64,000 bases of DNA from Sipunculus nudus (GCA_026874595.1 CM049318.1:45738456-45802455); one strand, 5' to 3'. Counted from the first letter of the stretch, positions 18,890 through 31,555 are shown. The notes: a model not told the origin generated them from the sequence alone. Program-made: numbers and translations.

Positions 18890-20089
18890 ATGTTCGTCAG
18901 TTGCGTATGTCTGTTTGTCTGTTTGTCTGTTTGTTTGTCACGACTCTCCAGGTCACACTTTTGCATCAATCAACTTGAAACTTACAGGCTTGATTGACAA
19001 ACCGATTTCTAGGTGCCCTATTGTTTTTGGTCAACATTGCTCCAAGGTCAAGGGTCAAGGTCACGACAGGTATGGTTAACGGTTTTTGCACTATAACTTC
19101 GCCATAAATAGGCTTATCCACTTCTGCAATAGCTCATTTTTTTCGTCATCACCTGCCCTTTCTTTTGACATGTAGCTTACTTAAATTTGCCGTTACCATG
19201 GTTACATTTTTTGGGGAGGAATCATGGGATTTCGTGATATTTTTCAAATTTGCAGCAATCGTACTGATTCTGAGATATTTTATGTAACACAAGAATATCT
19301 CGAAATTGTTTTTTCAGATTTTGGAAATGGCCGCCAGGGGGCGTGGCAGATGAAAAAACATGAAAATTTGTTTTGGTGCTATACCTCCAGAACTATTAAA
19401 CATTGGGCCATTTCCATCACAGCACCTTCAACTGGGGTCCAAGGGGTTAATTTTTGCGCATAGGTGCCAAAGTGCGCTATTGCCAGATTTCTCTATTTTT
19501 GGGGTAAAACTTTTGAATTTTGAAAATATGCAGTTTTCAGCTTCTAAATCTGTCAGTTTTTATGCTGGAGAGGTCAATTTTTTTTGCATCTTGTAGCCCT
19601 TGGTGAGTTCTCGGTGATCCAATCAAAAATCTTGCAAAATCTCGCACCGTTTCTCGTCAAACGAGAGTCTTCGAGATTTCATTAAATATGACCTACAGGT
19701 TGCATTTTTTTAACAATGGCTTTGAAATTGATATATTTTGTGTTATTTATAAATATCTCGAAATCAGTTTTTCATTTTTTGGAAATAGCCACCAGGGGGC
19801 GTGGTACCTGAAACACTGTAACATATCATTTTTCTGCAATATCTAAAATAATTTTAAACGTGGCACAATTTTTATCATTGTATCTTAAACTAGGAACATT
19901 GGCATATTCCTCCGCACATGTAGCTTTGTGCTGCCGTTACCATGGTTACCAAATTTGTGGGTTAAACTTGACGACCTGAAAATTACAGTTTTTGGCTTCT
20001 ATCTCGGTTAATATATATGTTTCAAGGGTCTAGTTTTTTGCATAAGGCTGCTTCCCCTTGGTTCTAAGTCATTCAATTGCAAGTCTCGT

Positions 20090-21190
20090 CAAATTTCGCT
20101 CGGTTTATCGTCAAACGAGAAAAAACGAGATTTCACGGAAATGCTTATAACTCGGCGACTTTTACAGCTACACAGGTCTAGTTTTCGGCATTTCATAACA
20201 TATGACCAGCTTGACACGCCAGAAAAGAAATCAGGCCAAATCTCGCACCATATCTCGTCAAGCGAGAAAAAAACGAGATATCATGGAAATGCTTATAACT
20301 AGGCGACTTTTACAGCTACTCAGGTCTAGTTTTTGGCATTTGGTAATATTTGGCCAACTTGACATAGTAAAACTGCGATACTTGGCGAAATCTCGCACTA
20401 TATCTGGTCAAATGTGGAAAAACGAGATTTCACAGAAATGCATATAAGTCGGCGACTTTCACGGCTAGACAGGTCTAGTTTTTGGCATTCATTAACATTT
20501 GGACGGCTTGACATGACAAACCTGCAAGACTGGCCAATTCTCGCACCATATCTCGTCAAACGATAAAAAAGGAGATTTCACAGAAATGCTAATAACTCGG
20601 CGACTTTTACAGCTAGACAGATGTAGTTTTCGGCATTTCATAACATTTAGAGAGTTTGATATGACAAATCTACAAGACTGGCCAAATCCTGCACCATATC
20701 TCGTCAAACGAGAAAACACGAGAGTACACGGAAATGCTTATAACTCGGCGACTTTAACAGCTAGACGGATCTAGTTTTCGCCATTTCGTAACGTTTGGCC
20801 GTCTTGACATAATAAAACTGCTCGTCTTGCCAAATCTCGTACTATATCTCGTCAAGCGAGAAAAAAAAACATGATTTCAAGTAAATGCTGATAACACGGC
20901 GACTTTTGCAGCTAGACAGGTCGAGATTCCGGCATTTTGTAATATTTGACAAACCTGACATGACAAAAACTGGAAATCTCGCCAAAGCTCGCACCATTTC
21001 CCGTCAAACGAGAAAACACGAGATTTCATGCAAATGCTTATAACTCAGCGGCTTTTATAGCTAGACAGGTCTAGTTTTCGGCATTTCATATCATTTGGCC
21101 AGCTTGACATGACAAACCTGAAAACGTCTCACTGCTTCTTGTCAAACGAGATTAACGGGATTTCATGAAAAAATTTTGAACTTGGTCCCT
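20090..21190 (+). repeat. tandem array of ~148-bp units
   Basis: About eight units, marked by ATAACTCGGCGACTTTTACA near 20150, 20295, 20444, 20591, 20740, 20890 and 21040. Each has a TCTCGTCAAACGAGA palindrome, TTTCACGGAAATGCT and GGTCTAGTTTTCGGCATTTC. Confidence 0.85.
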
Positions 21191-21329
21191 TTTACACTAG
21201 AAAGATATGCAGCTGTTAAAGGTCAGCATGCATAAATAAACATATTATCCGTGTCTGCTGCCCCCACAATGTTGCTCATTCATATGACTCTTTCTACATG
21301 CACTCTCTGTCTATCTGTCTGTATCATTT

Positions 21330-21560
21330 CCATTTCCGGCAAGCGCGTGACCTCTGGTCATCTTGTCTGTTTGTCTGTCTGTTTGTTTGTTTGTCACCAC
21401 TCTCCTGGCCACAATTTTGCCACAATAACCTTGAAACTTACAGGGATGTTCGAAAACGTAATTTCTAGGTGCCCTTTTGTTTTTGGTCAACATTGCTCCA
21501 AGGTCAAGGGTCAATGTCACGACAGGTATGGTTAACGGTTTTTGCACCATAACTTCGCCA
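21330..21560 (+). repeat. repeat start: TTCCGGCAAGCGCGTGACC terminus
   Basis: TTCCGGCAAGCGCGTGACCT is followed by CTGGTCATCTTGTCTG and TCTG/TTTG simple sequence. The next 150 bp match 18940-19100. Confidence 0.8.
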
Positions 21561-22510
21561 TAAATAGGCTTATCCACTTCTGCAATAGCTCATTTTTTTC
21601 GTCATCACCCGGCCTTTCTTCTGACATGTAGCTTACTTAAATTTGCCGTTACCATGGTTACATTTGTTGGGCAAAAATCATGGAAATTGGAAATAACACG
21701 ACCATTTTTTGTAACTTTGTCAATTTTTAAGCTACAGACGTCTGGTTTTGGTCATTTTGTACCTGATAGGCAGCTCGACATGATAAAACTGAAAGTCTCG
21801 CCAAATCTCGCTCCATTTCTCGCCAAACGAGAGTTTCCGAGATTTCATTAAATATGACCTACAGGTCGCATTTTTTTAACAGTAGCTTTGAAATTGATAT
21901 ATTTTGGGTCATTTATAAATATCTCGAAATCAATTTTTCATTTTTTGGAAATAGCCACCAGGGGGCGTGGTACATGAAACACTGTAACATATCATTTTTC
22001 TGCAATATCTCAAAAAATATTAAACGTGACACCATTTTTTTGGTCGTATCTGAAACTAGGAACATTGGCAAATCCCTTCGCACATGTTGCTTTGTGCTGC
22101 CGTTACCATGGTTACCAAATTTGGGGTAAAACTTGACAATCTGAAAATTCGGAGTTTTCCAGCTTCTATCTCTGTTGATATTTGCGATAGAAAGGTCTGG
22201 TTTTTGGCGTTAGACAGCATCCCTCTAGTTCTAAGCCGTTCAATCGCAAGTCTCGTCATATCATTCAGGGGTCACATTGTTAGTCTCGTCAAATCTCGCG
22301 CCGTTTTTCGCCATACCACGAAGACACGTGCCGTCACCGCAAGTGGCGGCAGGGTCCTTACGGTGGGCGGCCGGCGTGTGCAGCGGTGCGTGACGGCCTT
22401 TCCGGGCCCCGTCTTTTATCATACATGTTGGAGGCACAGTCACAACTTTATTGCTTGCCGGAAATCTTCGATTTCCGCAAGCATATTGGTCAGTTGCGTA
22501 TGTCTGTTTG

Positions 22511-23073
22511 TTGCTTGCCGGAAATCTTCGATTTTCGCAAGCATGTTGATCACCCGCGTATGTTTGTTTGTTTGTTTGTTTGTCTGTCTGTCTGTTTGTC
22601 TGTATGTACACGCGCTACAGGCCACAGTTTTTAAGCAATCGCTCTGAAACTTATGCATCAAGTGTAAGATTGGTTCTCCTCGGAGCCTATTGTTTTTGGT
22701 CATGATCGGTCAAAGGTCAAGGTCAGGGTCACCAAAAAACCTAAAATTTTTACTTTCTTCATATCTTTGTCAATAATAATCGTAGCCGCATAATCTGTAG
22801 CTCATTTTATTCCTCACTATGTCAGCTTTCCAAGTGCTGGCAAATTTTTCCGGTCAATGGTTACCATGGTAACGTATTTTTGGGGGAAATTCAGAAAATT
22901 CGAAAATTTCCCTCCAAATTTCTCATTATTTAAGTTAGAGAGGTCTAGTTTTTTGCAATGCGTAGCATTTAATATGCTCTATGCGAAATTAATGTAAGTC
23001 TCGCAAAATCTCGTGCCATTTGTCGTCAAATGAGACTTTTCGAGATTTCATTAAAAACGATTTACAGGCGGCT
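22511..23073 (+). repeat. 563-bp duplication, copy 1
   Basis: Identical by eye to 23781-24343 (offset 1270). It begins at the GCTTGCCGG hairpin and ends inside TTAAAAACGATTTA. Confidence 0.9.
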
Positions 23074-23780
23074 GTTTTACAGCTAAGGTTCTGAAAGTGA
23101 CATATTTTCTGTTGTTCTGTATTATCTCGTACTTGTTTTTTCATTTTTCGGAAATAACCACCAGGGGGCGTGGTACTGGAAACACTACAACTTATCATTT
23201 TTCCGCAATATCTAAAAAAACATTAAGCATAGAACAATTTTTTTTTGTCGCATCTAAAACTAGGATCATTGCCTTATTCCTTCGTACATTTAGCCTTCTG
23301 CTGCCGTTACCATGGTTACCAAATTTTGGGGTAAAACTTGACAATCTTAAATATGGAGTGTTCCTGCTTCTGTCTCTGTCAATATTTGCGATAGCACGCT
23401 GTGGTTTTTGGCGTTAGATAGCATTAGTTTACTTCTTAGTCATTCAATAGAAAGGCTTGTCATATCTCGCACCGTTTCTCGTGAAACGAGAACACGAGAC
23501 CATTCAAAGAAATGCCTATAATTCTGTCATTTTTTACGCTACAGACACATGGTTTTCAGCGTTGGGTAGCGCCTGACACTCGCAGTCACATTCAGGGGTC
23601 ATATTGTAAGTCTCGTCAAATCTCGCGCCGTTTTTCGCCAAACCACGAAGACCCGCGCAATTGCCGCAAGTGGCGACAGGGTCCTTACGGTGGGCGGCCG
23701 GCGTGTGCAGCGGTGCGTGACGGCTTCTCCGGGCCCTGTCTATGATCATACATGTTGGAGGCACAGTCCGAAGAACTTTA

Positions 23781-24343
23781 TTGCTTGCCGGAAATCTTCG
23801 ATTTTCGCAAGCATGTTGATCACCCGCGTATGTTTGTTTGTTTGTTTGTTTGTCTGTCTGTCTGTTTGTCTGTATGTACACGCGCTACAGGCCACAGTTT
23901 TTAAGCAATCGCTCTGAAACTTATGCATCAAGTGTAAGATTGGTTCTCCTCGGAGCCTATTGTTTTTGGTCATGATCGGTCAAAGGTCAAGGTCAGGGTC
24001 ACCAAAAAACCTAAAATTTTTACTTTCTTCATATCTTTGTCAATAATAATCGTAGCCGCATAATCTGTAGCTCATTTTATTCCTCACTATGTCAGCTTTC
24101 CAAGTGCTGGCAAATTTTTCCGGTCAATGGTTACCATGGTAACGTATTTTTGGGGGAAATTCAGAAAATTCGAAAATTTCCCTCCAAATTTCTCATTATT
24201 TAAGTTAGAGAGGTCTAGTTTTTTGCAATGCGTAGCATTTAATATGCTCTATGCGAAATTAATGTAAGTCTCGCAAAATCTCGTGCCATTTGTCGTCAAA
24301 TGAGACTTTTCGAGATTTCATTAAAAACGATTTAGAGGTGGCA
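23781..24343 (+). repeat. 563-bp duplication, copy 2
   Basis: Same sequence as 22511-23073. The flanking parts (22316-22440 versus 23644-23768, and beyond 24343) are similar but clearly diverged. Confidence 0.9.
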
Positions 24344-25230
24344 GTTTTACAGCTAAGGTTCTAAAAGTGACATATTTTCTGTTTTTCTGTATTATCTCGA
24401 ACTTGTTTTTTCATTTTTTGAAATTAGCCACCAGGGGGCGTGGTACTGGAAACACTGCAACTTACCATTTTTCTGCAATACCAAAAAAAATATTAAACGT
24501 GGCACAATGTTTACTGTCTTATCTGAAACTAGGATCGTCGGCTTATTCCTGCGTACATGTAGCTTTGCGCTGCTGTTACCATGGTAACCAAATTTTGGGG
24601 TAAAACTTGGCAATCTGAAAATAATAAGTTTTTTGCTTCTATCTCTGTTAATATTTATACTACAAGTGTCTAGTTTTCTGCATGAGGTAGCATTCCCTTG
24701 CCACTAATGCAGTTAATTGCAAGTCTCGTAGAATCTCGTTCTGTTTTCCGTCAAACGAGAAATTACGAGATTTCACAGAAATGCATATAACTTGGTCACC
24801 TTTTCGGCTAAAGAGGAGCAGTTTTCAGCATTTTGTTGCGTTTTGGGAGCTTAACAAGATAATAACTTATATCTCGCCACATCTCGTACCATCTCCCGCC
24901 AAACGAGAATATTCGAGAATTCGAACAAATGTCTATATCTCTGTCATTTGAATGCCAGAGATTTTATTTTTCTATTGTTCAAGATTCACTTGACTAGTTT
25001 GAAGTGACAAAATTGAATATCTCGTCATATCTCGCATCATTTCTTGTCAAACGAGAACATGGGACCATTCAAAGATACGCCTATAATTCTGTTATTTTAA
25101 TGCTGAAGACCTTTAGTTTTCAGCATTCGATAGCGTCTAACACTCTCGGTCACATTATGTGTTTATATTGTAAGTTTCGTCAAATCTGGGATCGTTTTTT
25201 CTTCAAATAAAAAAGTACATCCTATTGCCG

Positions 25231-25679
25231 TGACCATAAGTGGCGGCAGTGTGTGATAGTAAATGTCGGCAGGGGCATTACACTTGACAGTTGGAGCCGT
25301 GTTCTATGGGTGTGCGATGGCCCATGAAGAAGACTTCTATTGTGTTGTTATCGTCTTCCTTTGATTGCTGCTTCGTAAGCTTCACAGACCAGCGCCAACC
25401 ACCTGGTTGCCATGTGTCCTCAATGTAAACAACCTTTGCTGTTTTCCTTTCCCTAAGATATGTATGGTAGCCTGTTCACTTGTCCTTAGATTGTTTATTG
25501 TTGGTGTATTGAAGTAAAATAAAATGCCAGGTTTTCCTGCAAATTGATTGTAAATTGAATAAAATCATACAAGAACCAACCAATGTTCTATGACCACTAT
25601 TTCAGATTTGAGATCAGAACAATTGATTTCTGCATAAACCACTATGACCAGATTTGATAAACTTTAAAGTGGTCTATAT
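25231..25679. other. spacer, no gene seen
   Basis: Non-repetitive at window scale. No coding signal was recognised. Confidence 0.45.
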
Positions 25680-27430
25680 TTTTTTCTGAAGAAGTTGAGC
25701 TATATGCTTGGAGATGCCAGCCAGTGGGTGTGAATGGATTGCAATGAAACCCAAGCCAGGTGTTTGTGAAGAGTCTGGTGGAGATGAAGGGGGCCAGAAC
25801 CTATTTGACTGTGTATAAGCATAAACTGGCCTGAAATCAGGTTTCTGGGGGCATGAAATTTTTGTTTGTGGGAACAGGGTAATATTTTCTTGTTTCCCTG
25901 TATATACACCCTAAACTGGGCCTAATGACACCAAAACCAGGTTTGTGGGACCATCAGTACAGATTTGAGGGGGAAAAATGGATTTTATCTGTATATCACT
26001 ATGTTCACTGTGTCCAGATTTGGAAATTCAAACTGGTCCTAATTTTTTTTCTGATGGAGTTGAGCCAAATGCTTTGAGATACCAGCCAGTGGGTGTAAAT
26101 GGATTGCAATGATACCAAACCAGGTGTGTGTGTTGAGTTTTGTGGAGATGAGGGGGGCCAGAACCTATCTGACTGTGTATAAGCATAAACTGGCCTGAAA
26201 TCAGGTTTCTGGGGGCTTGAAATTCTTGTTTGTGTCAACAGGGTAATATTATCTTGTTTCCCTGTATATACACCTTGAATTGGGCCTAATGACACCTAAA
26301 CCATGTTTTAGGGACCATCATTACAGATTTGAGGTAAAAAAAAAATGGATTTTCCCTGTATATCACTATGTTCACTGTGTCCAGATTTGGGAATTCAAAC
26401 TGGCCCTAATTTTTTTTCTGAGGGAGTTGAGCCAAATGCTTGGTGATGCCAGCCAGTGGGTGTAAATGGATTGCAATGATACCCAAACTAGGAGTGTGTG
26501 TTGAGTTTTGTGGATATGAAGGGGGCCAGAACCTATTTGACTGTGTATAAGCATAAACTGGCCTGAAATCAGGTTTCTGGGGGCATGAAATTTTTGTTTG
26601 TGGGAACAGGGTAATATTATCTTGTTTTCCTGTATATACACCCTAAACTGGGCCTAATGACACCAAAACCAGGTTTGTGGGACCATCAGTACAGATTTGA
26701 GGGGGGAAAATGGATTTTCTCTGTATATCACTATGTTCACTGTGTCCAGATTTGGAAATTCAAACTGGCCCAAATTTTTTTTCTGAGGGAGTTGAGCCAA
26801 ATGCTTGGTGATGCCAGCCAGTGGGTGTAAATGGATTGCAATGATACCCATACCAGGAGTGTGTGTTGAGTTTTGTGGGGATGAGGGGGGCCAGAACCTA
26901 TTTGACTGTGTATAAGCATAAACTGGCCCGAAATCAGGTTTCTGGGGGCATGAAATTTTTGTTTGTGGGAACAGGGTAATATTATCTTGTTTCCCTGTAT
27001 ATACACACTAAACTGGGCCTAATGACACCAAAACCAGGTTTGTGGGACCATCAGTACAGATTTGAGGGGAAAAATGGATTTTTTCTGTATATCACTATGT
27101 CCACTGTGTCCAGATTTGGAAATTCAAACTGGCCCTAATTTTTTTTCTGAGGGATTTGAACCAAATGCTTTGAGATTCCAGCCAGTGGGTGTAAATGGAT
27201 TGCAATGATAGCCAAACCAGGTGTGTGTGATGAGTCTGGTGGAGATGAGGTGGTCCAAAACACTATTTGCCTGTGTATAATAAGCCATATACTGTCCTCA
27301 GCTGAAATCAGCTTTCTGGGGGCTTGAAATGATTGCTGGTGGGAACAAGGTAATATTATCTTGTTATCATGGATATACACCCTAAAATGGGTCTAAGAAC
27401 ACCAAATACATGCATGTTGGACCATGAGTA
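25680..27430. repeat. satellite-like tandem array, ~365-bp unit
   Basis: About five units start near 25680, 26045, 26412, 26777 and 27141. Landmarks per unit: TTTTTTTTCTGAGGGAGTTG, GATGCCAGCCAGTGGGTG, GACTGTGTATAAGCATAAAC, GGGAACAGGGTAATATTATC, TGTATATACACCCTAAACTG and ATCACTATGTTCACTGTGTC. Units 3 and 4 are the most alike. The last one is more diverged. Minus-strand open frames of up to 96 codons recur but are a by-product of the repeat. Confidence 0.92.
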
Positions 27431-27499
27431 CAGATTTGAGATAACAAATTGTCTGTCTATTAATTAAAAAAAATCAAATATCAAACTCCCAGATAACAC

Positions 27500-27845
27500 A
27501 CATCTGTTGGCCCAACGGAGGCCCACTAGCTGCACATCTAGTGGGCCAACGTTGGCAGCCACCGGTGGACCGCCGTTGGCGTGTCCAGCCACCCAACGTT
27601 GGGCCACTAGTGGCTGCCAACCAAATTGCCACCGTTGGCCCCTTGTTGGCCCACTGTCATCATAAAGACCATAGCCTTTCAGCAACCGGTGCCAGATTGC
27701 ACATATATGTTGGCCCAACGGAGGCCCACCAGCTTCATATCTAGTGGGACAACGTTGGCAGCCACTAGTGGACCGCCGCTAGCGTGTTCAGACACTCAGC
27801 GTCATATAACGACCTTTCGCTTGCAGCTACCAGTCGGCCACCTGT
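27500..27845. repeat. subterminal array of GTTGGCCCAACG-type words
   Basis: Repeated GTTGGCCCACTAG, CTAGTGGGCCAACGTTGG, CAGCCACCGGTGGACCGCC and similar palindromic words. A ~230-bp block is present twice (27505-27600 resembles 27708-27790). Confidence 0.8.
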
Positions 27846-28179
27846 GGACTGTGCTAACATCAGCTAAATCTTCAGAACTGGCATGAATATACCCTCCCCC
27901 CTGATGAAATTAATGCAGCAATTAATTCCATTATCCAGTTTCCTTTGCTAAAAACACAACTAGCTTCTCTTTACATAAACCAAAAAGGTATTTTTTTATT
28001 CCACTTCTGAAAAGAACAGGATTCCAGTGATTAACAGGAATGTCAAAGAAATGAACTGCTACTCTATATACTGGTCAGCCAAGATGACCCATGGAACTTT
28101 GTGAACATAAAACACAACTACCATGACTGCACTTAAGAACTTTTATTTATTTCTCTTAACCATGTATCAGTCCTCATCA

Positions 28180-28259
28180 TTAGTCCTCATCAGCCGATGT
28201 CTCTGAGGAGTCTGAGCTTGAGTCATCTCTTTGGGTCACTGTTTTGGTCTTCTTTTCAG
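28180..28259 (-). CDS. last exon of element-A gene (acidic, Ser-rich C-terminus)
   Basis: The minus strand has a polypyrimidine/AG acceptor (AATTTTTAG) just before 28259. The exon begins with two bases that complete an Ala codon from the upstream exon, then encodes EKKTKTVTQRDD and an acidic serine-rich end SSETSADED with a stop at 28180-28182. The phase fits exon 30965-31081 exactly. The C-terminal tail with KKTK followed by acidic residues suggests a nuclear protein, by inference only. In element B the matching exon (39843-39919) also ends in a Ser/Glu-rich tail. I do not recognise the family. Confidence 0.6.
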
Positions 28260-28261
28260 CT

Positions 28262-29400
28262 AAAAATTTAAATTACAATTGATAACGACAACTGCACATA
28301 AACCAAAACTGTTAATTGTTGGTTTAAACTGCTAATGTATTTAAAAAGTTAAATGAGCACTAAGACAAAAGAGTTATCTGTGACATAATTTTATTTAAAT
28401 GGGAAATTATATGATGTTTGCTTCTGAATATCATAACCATAGTTTTATTATGAACTGTTAAAGAGCAACATATAGTTTAAAAATGCATTGTTGTACCTGG
28501 TTTGTAGTAGAAAAGATCAAAGCCAGTCTTATTTACTTGGTTCTCAGTTTTGCTCAAGCATGCACCTCCCATAATATGCATGTGTCACGGTTTTTGAAAC
28601 CGTTCCTAGTGTTAACATAATAAAAAAACTAGTTACAGTATATGTGTTAATCCGAGCATTTTTGCTACCTTATTGTCACAGCTATTGATAATCATGTCAT
28701 CACTTCTTGTATTGACAGTACAGTCAATCACAAGTATATGTTTACAGTGACAGCATCAGCGGATGTTAAAGAACTGTCAGTTGCATTGCTGGCTTTAAAC
28801 GGTAACTTGTACGTGTTTTAACGGTCGGGATTGTGATCAATAGGGATCCTATACATAATCATAATTATTCTAAAGTGTAATAAACTCTTGCATTATCATT
28901 ATTTAACCACGTCCGATTATTATAACATAGGAATGTGTGGAACGGCGGCATGAATTCATGTAAGCACATGGTATTTCCACGGCTCGAGCGGCCCGAGCGA
29001 TATTGAGGGATTCAGTATACTAACACGGGAAAACATCGTTCTTTTGGTCTTACCTTAACGATCAGGCATTAAATAGACCTCATAGATTATTTCTTTTGGT
29101 AATATGATAGGTGTCATATACAGTAATAGCCGTTTTATCCCTGGGAAAACCATGTTGCAAGATCAGCTGACCGGCGTTTGTTTGACAACATTTAGGAACT
29201 ATTTGCGGCGTAGTGATACGGGCTTGCCCATGCGTTCTGTGATTGGCTGTTGACCGCAGGGTGCAGGGCGGGGTATTTGAACTTCAGTAAGGCCCGTCTG
29301 ATGCTTAAATGTTGTCACGTTTCTTAATTATAATAGTAAATACTTAGTTATAACAGGCTATCGCTAGTTAATTGTACAATATATAGCTTTCTTTAAGTTT
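28262..29400. other. intron-like sequence, nothing recognised
   Basis: Part of the 2.7-kb intron between the two exons. AT-rich, no open frame of known type. Confidence 0.4.
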
Positions 29401-29479
29401 CAATCACTAAAGTACGCGACCTCTGTTTTGGCCACAGGATCACGTGGTATGTGACCAGTTTTGGCCACAGGCCTGACCC

Positions 29480-29487
29480 TATAAAAG
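29480..29487 (+). promoter_or_regulatory. candidate TATA box
   Basis: CCCTATAAAAGGAGGC is a near-ideal TATA element in a GC-richer context (29440-29560). It lies on the plus strand inside the intron of the minus-strand gene, so it may belong to a nested element, for example a decayed LTR. No open frame starts clearly behind it. Confidence 0.4.
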
Positions 29488-29689
29488 GAGGCGACACCCA
29501 GCGCAGACGACTTTGGTCCCGTCAGCTCCTGACGTAAACCACTCAGGGGAAACAGCCTGAGCCTGACTATTCTGGCATTTAATGAATGGGAATAGATATT
29601 CTGAAAGGGCTTTGGTAATTTAACTAGTGTAGTGTACATGTTACAAAAATCTAATTTATATCCTAGATATGGTCACTGTGACTCAGGGA

Positions 29690-30140
29690 GTTGGGCCACA
29701 GCCTGTGACCCAGACAGTTGGGTCACAGCCTGTGACCCGAAAAGTTGTGCCAAGGTTGTGACACAAATGTGGCCACTGGGTCACATGTGCGCCACAAGTG
29801 GCCACTGGGTCACAAGTGGGCCACAAGTGGCCACTTGGTCACAAGTGGCCACTGGGTCACGAGTGGGCCGCAAGTGTGTCACAAATGCGCCACAGGCAAT
29901 ATTAACGTGTCGTGTAAATAAATCACAAGTTTCTCCATAAGCTAAATAAACTTGGGGTGTTAGATTATATTGACTGGCCACAAGTGTGCCACAAATGCGC
30001 CACAGGCATTATTACCATTCTGTTTAGATACATTTATAAATTTTGTCTATATGTAAGTTCATCGAGGGCTGGTAGATTATGGACTGGCCACTAGTGGGCC
30101 ACAAGTGCGCCACAAGTGGGCCACAGATGTATCACAAAGG
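29690..30140. repeat. minisatellite of GGCCACAAGTGG / GGGTCACAGCC words
   Basis: Dense repeats of 12-13 bp: GGGTCACAGCCTGTGACCC, GGCCACTGGGTCACAAGTGG and GTGCGCCACAAGTGGGCCAC. Many words are self-complementary. Two shorter islands follow at 29975-30010 and 30085-30130. Confidence 0.9.
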
Positions 30141-30960
30141 TTTCATAAGCAATGTAAGGACTGAGTGTAGTAAAAAGGGGTAGATGTTATTCTAGAGGAC
30201 TAAGTGCTGATCCAGGGCTAATATTCAAAAGCGAAGAGTATAGTTTCCTATCTCCTATAGTATAGGAGTAACTGTATATATGTGGGTTTTGTTAACAATC
30301 TTAAAGCTTATTCCATGAATTGTTGTCTTTTAAATGAGAGACTGTGTGTGTGTGCCTAATAACTGCCTATGTGGTGGTATTCTCCGCCCCTAGGATAGCA
30401 ACTTAAATTTATACGCCCTAAATAACTAATCCTCAGTAAGCTTATTAATTCCGTTCATCCCCTTGGATAAATAAGGCCATCCTGACAAATGGGAAAATAC
30501 CAGAATCCTAGTAAATGGTTACAGCAGCAGAATGTCCTGGTCTGCCGGGTAAAACTGGCAGGCCAGGCCCGCGACACATGCCTATTTTTCGAATCACTAA
30601 CAGCAGCACAGAGTAATATTTTGAGTTTGATACAGATTTGAAAGAAAAGTAGCCAATCAATAAAGTAAATTTTAGCCTGCCTGTGCTGATTTAAGCGATA
30701 CTGATGTAAATTGCTCATGTCATTAAATAATGATTAAATACTTACAGTGAGAAAACAGCTGTACCAATTTACTGAAGGTAGATGAAAACGTGTGACACAT
30801 TTCTAAGAAATTAACAGCAAGAGTCAAATTGAATGTTTAAGTTCCTATTAGTGTTTGGAATTGTGGAAAAATAAATGGCATCTTAATTTTAAAATGTAAG
30901 AGGCATTTAAGTATTAGAACGGAGTTACCGACTAGTTTTAGCTGATAAATTTTAAGAAAC
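30141..30960. other. intron-like sequence
   Basis: No repeat or coding sequence recognised. A minus-strand frame at 30455-30718 matches nothing known. Confidence 0.4.
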
Positions 30961-30964
30961 CTAC

Positions 30965-31081
30965 CTTTCTTCTTTAGCAGCCGCCGTTTCCTCCCTCCGT
31001 CCCTGTCACTTGCATATTTAAGCCATTTTTTTATGGCTTCCTCTGCCTGGCTTTCGGTCAGGTTGCTGCCCTTTGCTGCAT
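30965..31081 (-). CDS. conserved exon of element-A gene (WLKY..DRDGGRKRR)
   Basis: A 117-bp exon on the minus strand between a good acceptor (ATCTCATGAAACAG) and a consensus donor (AAAG/GTAGGT). It starts with two bases of a split codon, has 38 codons and ends with one base. It encodes AAKGSNLTESQAEEAIKKW, then LKYASDRDGGRKRRLLKKK. Element B has a homologous exon of exactly the same length and phase (39182-39298), with TEEQTEA.IKTWLKYSADRD and GGRKRR conserved. The basic end looks like a nuclear localisation or nucleic-acid-binding patch. The product is unknown to me. It is joined in frame to 28180-28259 across a 2.7-kb intron; upstream exons were not found. Confidence 0.65.
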
Positions 31082-31365
31082 CTGTTTCATGAGATAAATT
31101 ATAAAATAAATCAATATTTTGTTCTGTTATTGGTTCACAATGTAATTGGCATAATAACTGACAAGGTAAATGAAATAATTCTGAAATAAAATGGTTTCCA
31201 ATGTGGAATTACATGTGTATTGTAATAGAAAAAAAATACATCCAATATGCAATACACCTGCTATTTATTAATACAGAGACGAGGCATTTGGAGTAAGACG
31301 ATTTAAAATTTTCATTTCAGATTCTGTATTATTTTTAGATTAATAGGTTGGCTTTTTGTCCCATC
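31082..31365. other. intron-like spacer
   Basis: AT-rich; it would be upstream intron of the element-A gene. Nothing else is seen. Confidence 0.4.
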
Positions 31366-31555
31366 TGGGTCCCTTGCTATAAGGTCCATAAAAATCTCCT
31401 TGGAAACCTGAAATTAGGTCTCTGTTCCCCATATCCTTGGAGCTATGCTTAAATTGAATGGGATACCACCTACAAAATTTGGCATTGATTACATTCCTTT
31501 TGTGAGTGTTTTCCAAGTCAGCTGAGCGTCATGATCCTGGGTCACTTGTTTAACG
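31366..31555 (-). repeat. short member of the GCTCAGCTGACT repeat family
   Basis: Contains AACCTGAAATTAGGTCTCTG and CCCATATCCTTGGAGCTATG, and ends AAGTCAGCTGAGCGTCATGA followed by CCTGGGTCACTTGT. It is the reverse complement of the left end of the 46.3-kb element. Confidence 0.8.

Larger units (their letters stand above)
18771..25230 (+). repeat. nested tandem repeat region with TCTCGTCAAACGAGA palindromes
   Basis: About 6.4 kb of interrelated repeats without genes. Common parts are a TCTG-rich start, AAGGTCAAGGTCAGGGTCACC, ATATCTTTGTCAATAAT, CCGTTACCATGGTTAC, GGTCTAGTTTTTTGCA, CGCCAAATCTCGCACC with TCTCGTCAAACGAGA, ATTTCATTAAA and CACCAGGGGGCGTGGTAC. Segments at 18950-20000 recur at 21410-22130, and those at 22270-23070 recur at 23600-24340. 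The order matches the 60-64 kb region. Confidence 0.85.

Noticed and set aside
22261-23917. Open frames rich in Thr-Asn-Arg-Gln or Cys-Leu-Phe-Val
   Set aside because: They are translations of TCTG/TTTG simple sequence and hairpin repeats in different frames, on both strands.
19620-25100. CRISPR-like array because of regularly spaced palindromes
   Set aside because: The spacers are themselves homologous between units and the genome is eukaryotic. It is an ordinary tandem repeat.
26005-27380. Series of similar minus-strand open frames of 81-96 codons
   Set aside because: They repeat once per 365-bp satellite unit, the period is not divisible by three and no coding pattern is seen. They are by-products of the tandem repeat.
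29632-29940. 102-codon frame behind the TATA box
   Set aside because: It is a translation of the GGCCACAAGTGG minisatellite (repeated SWATACDPDSW-like text), not a conserved protein.
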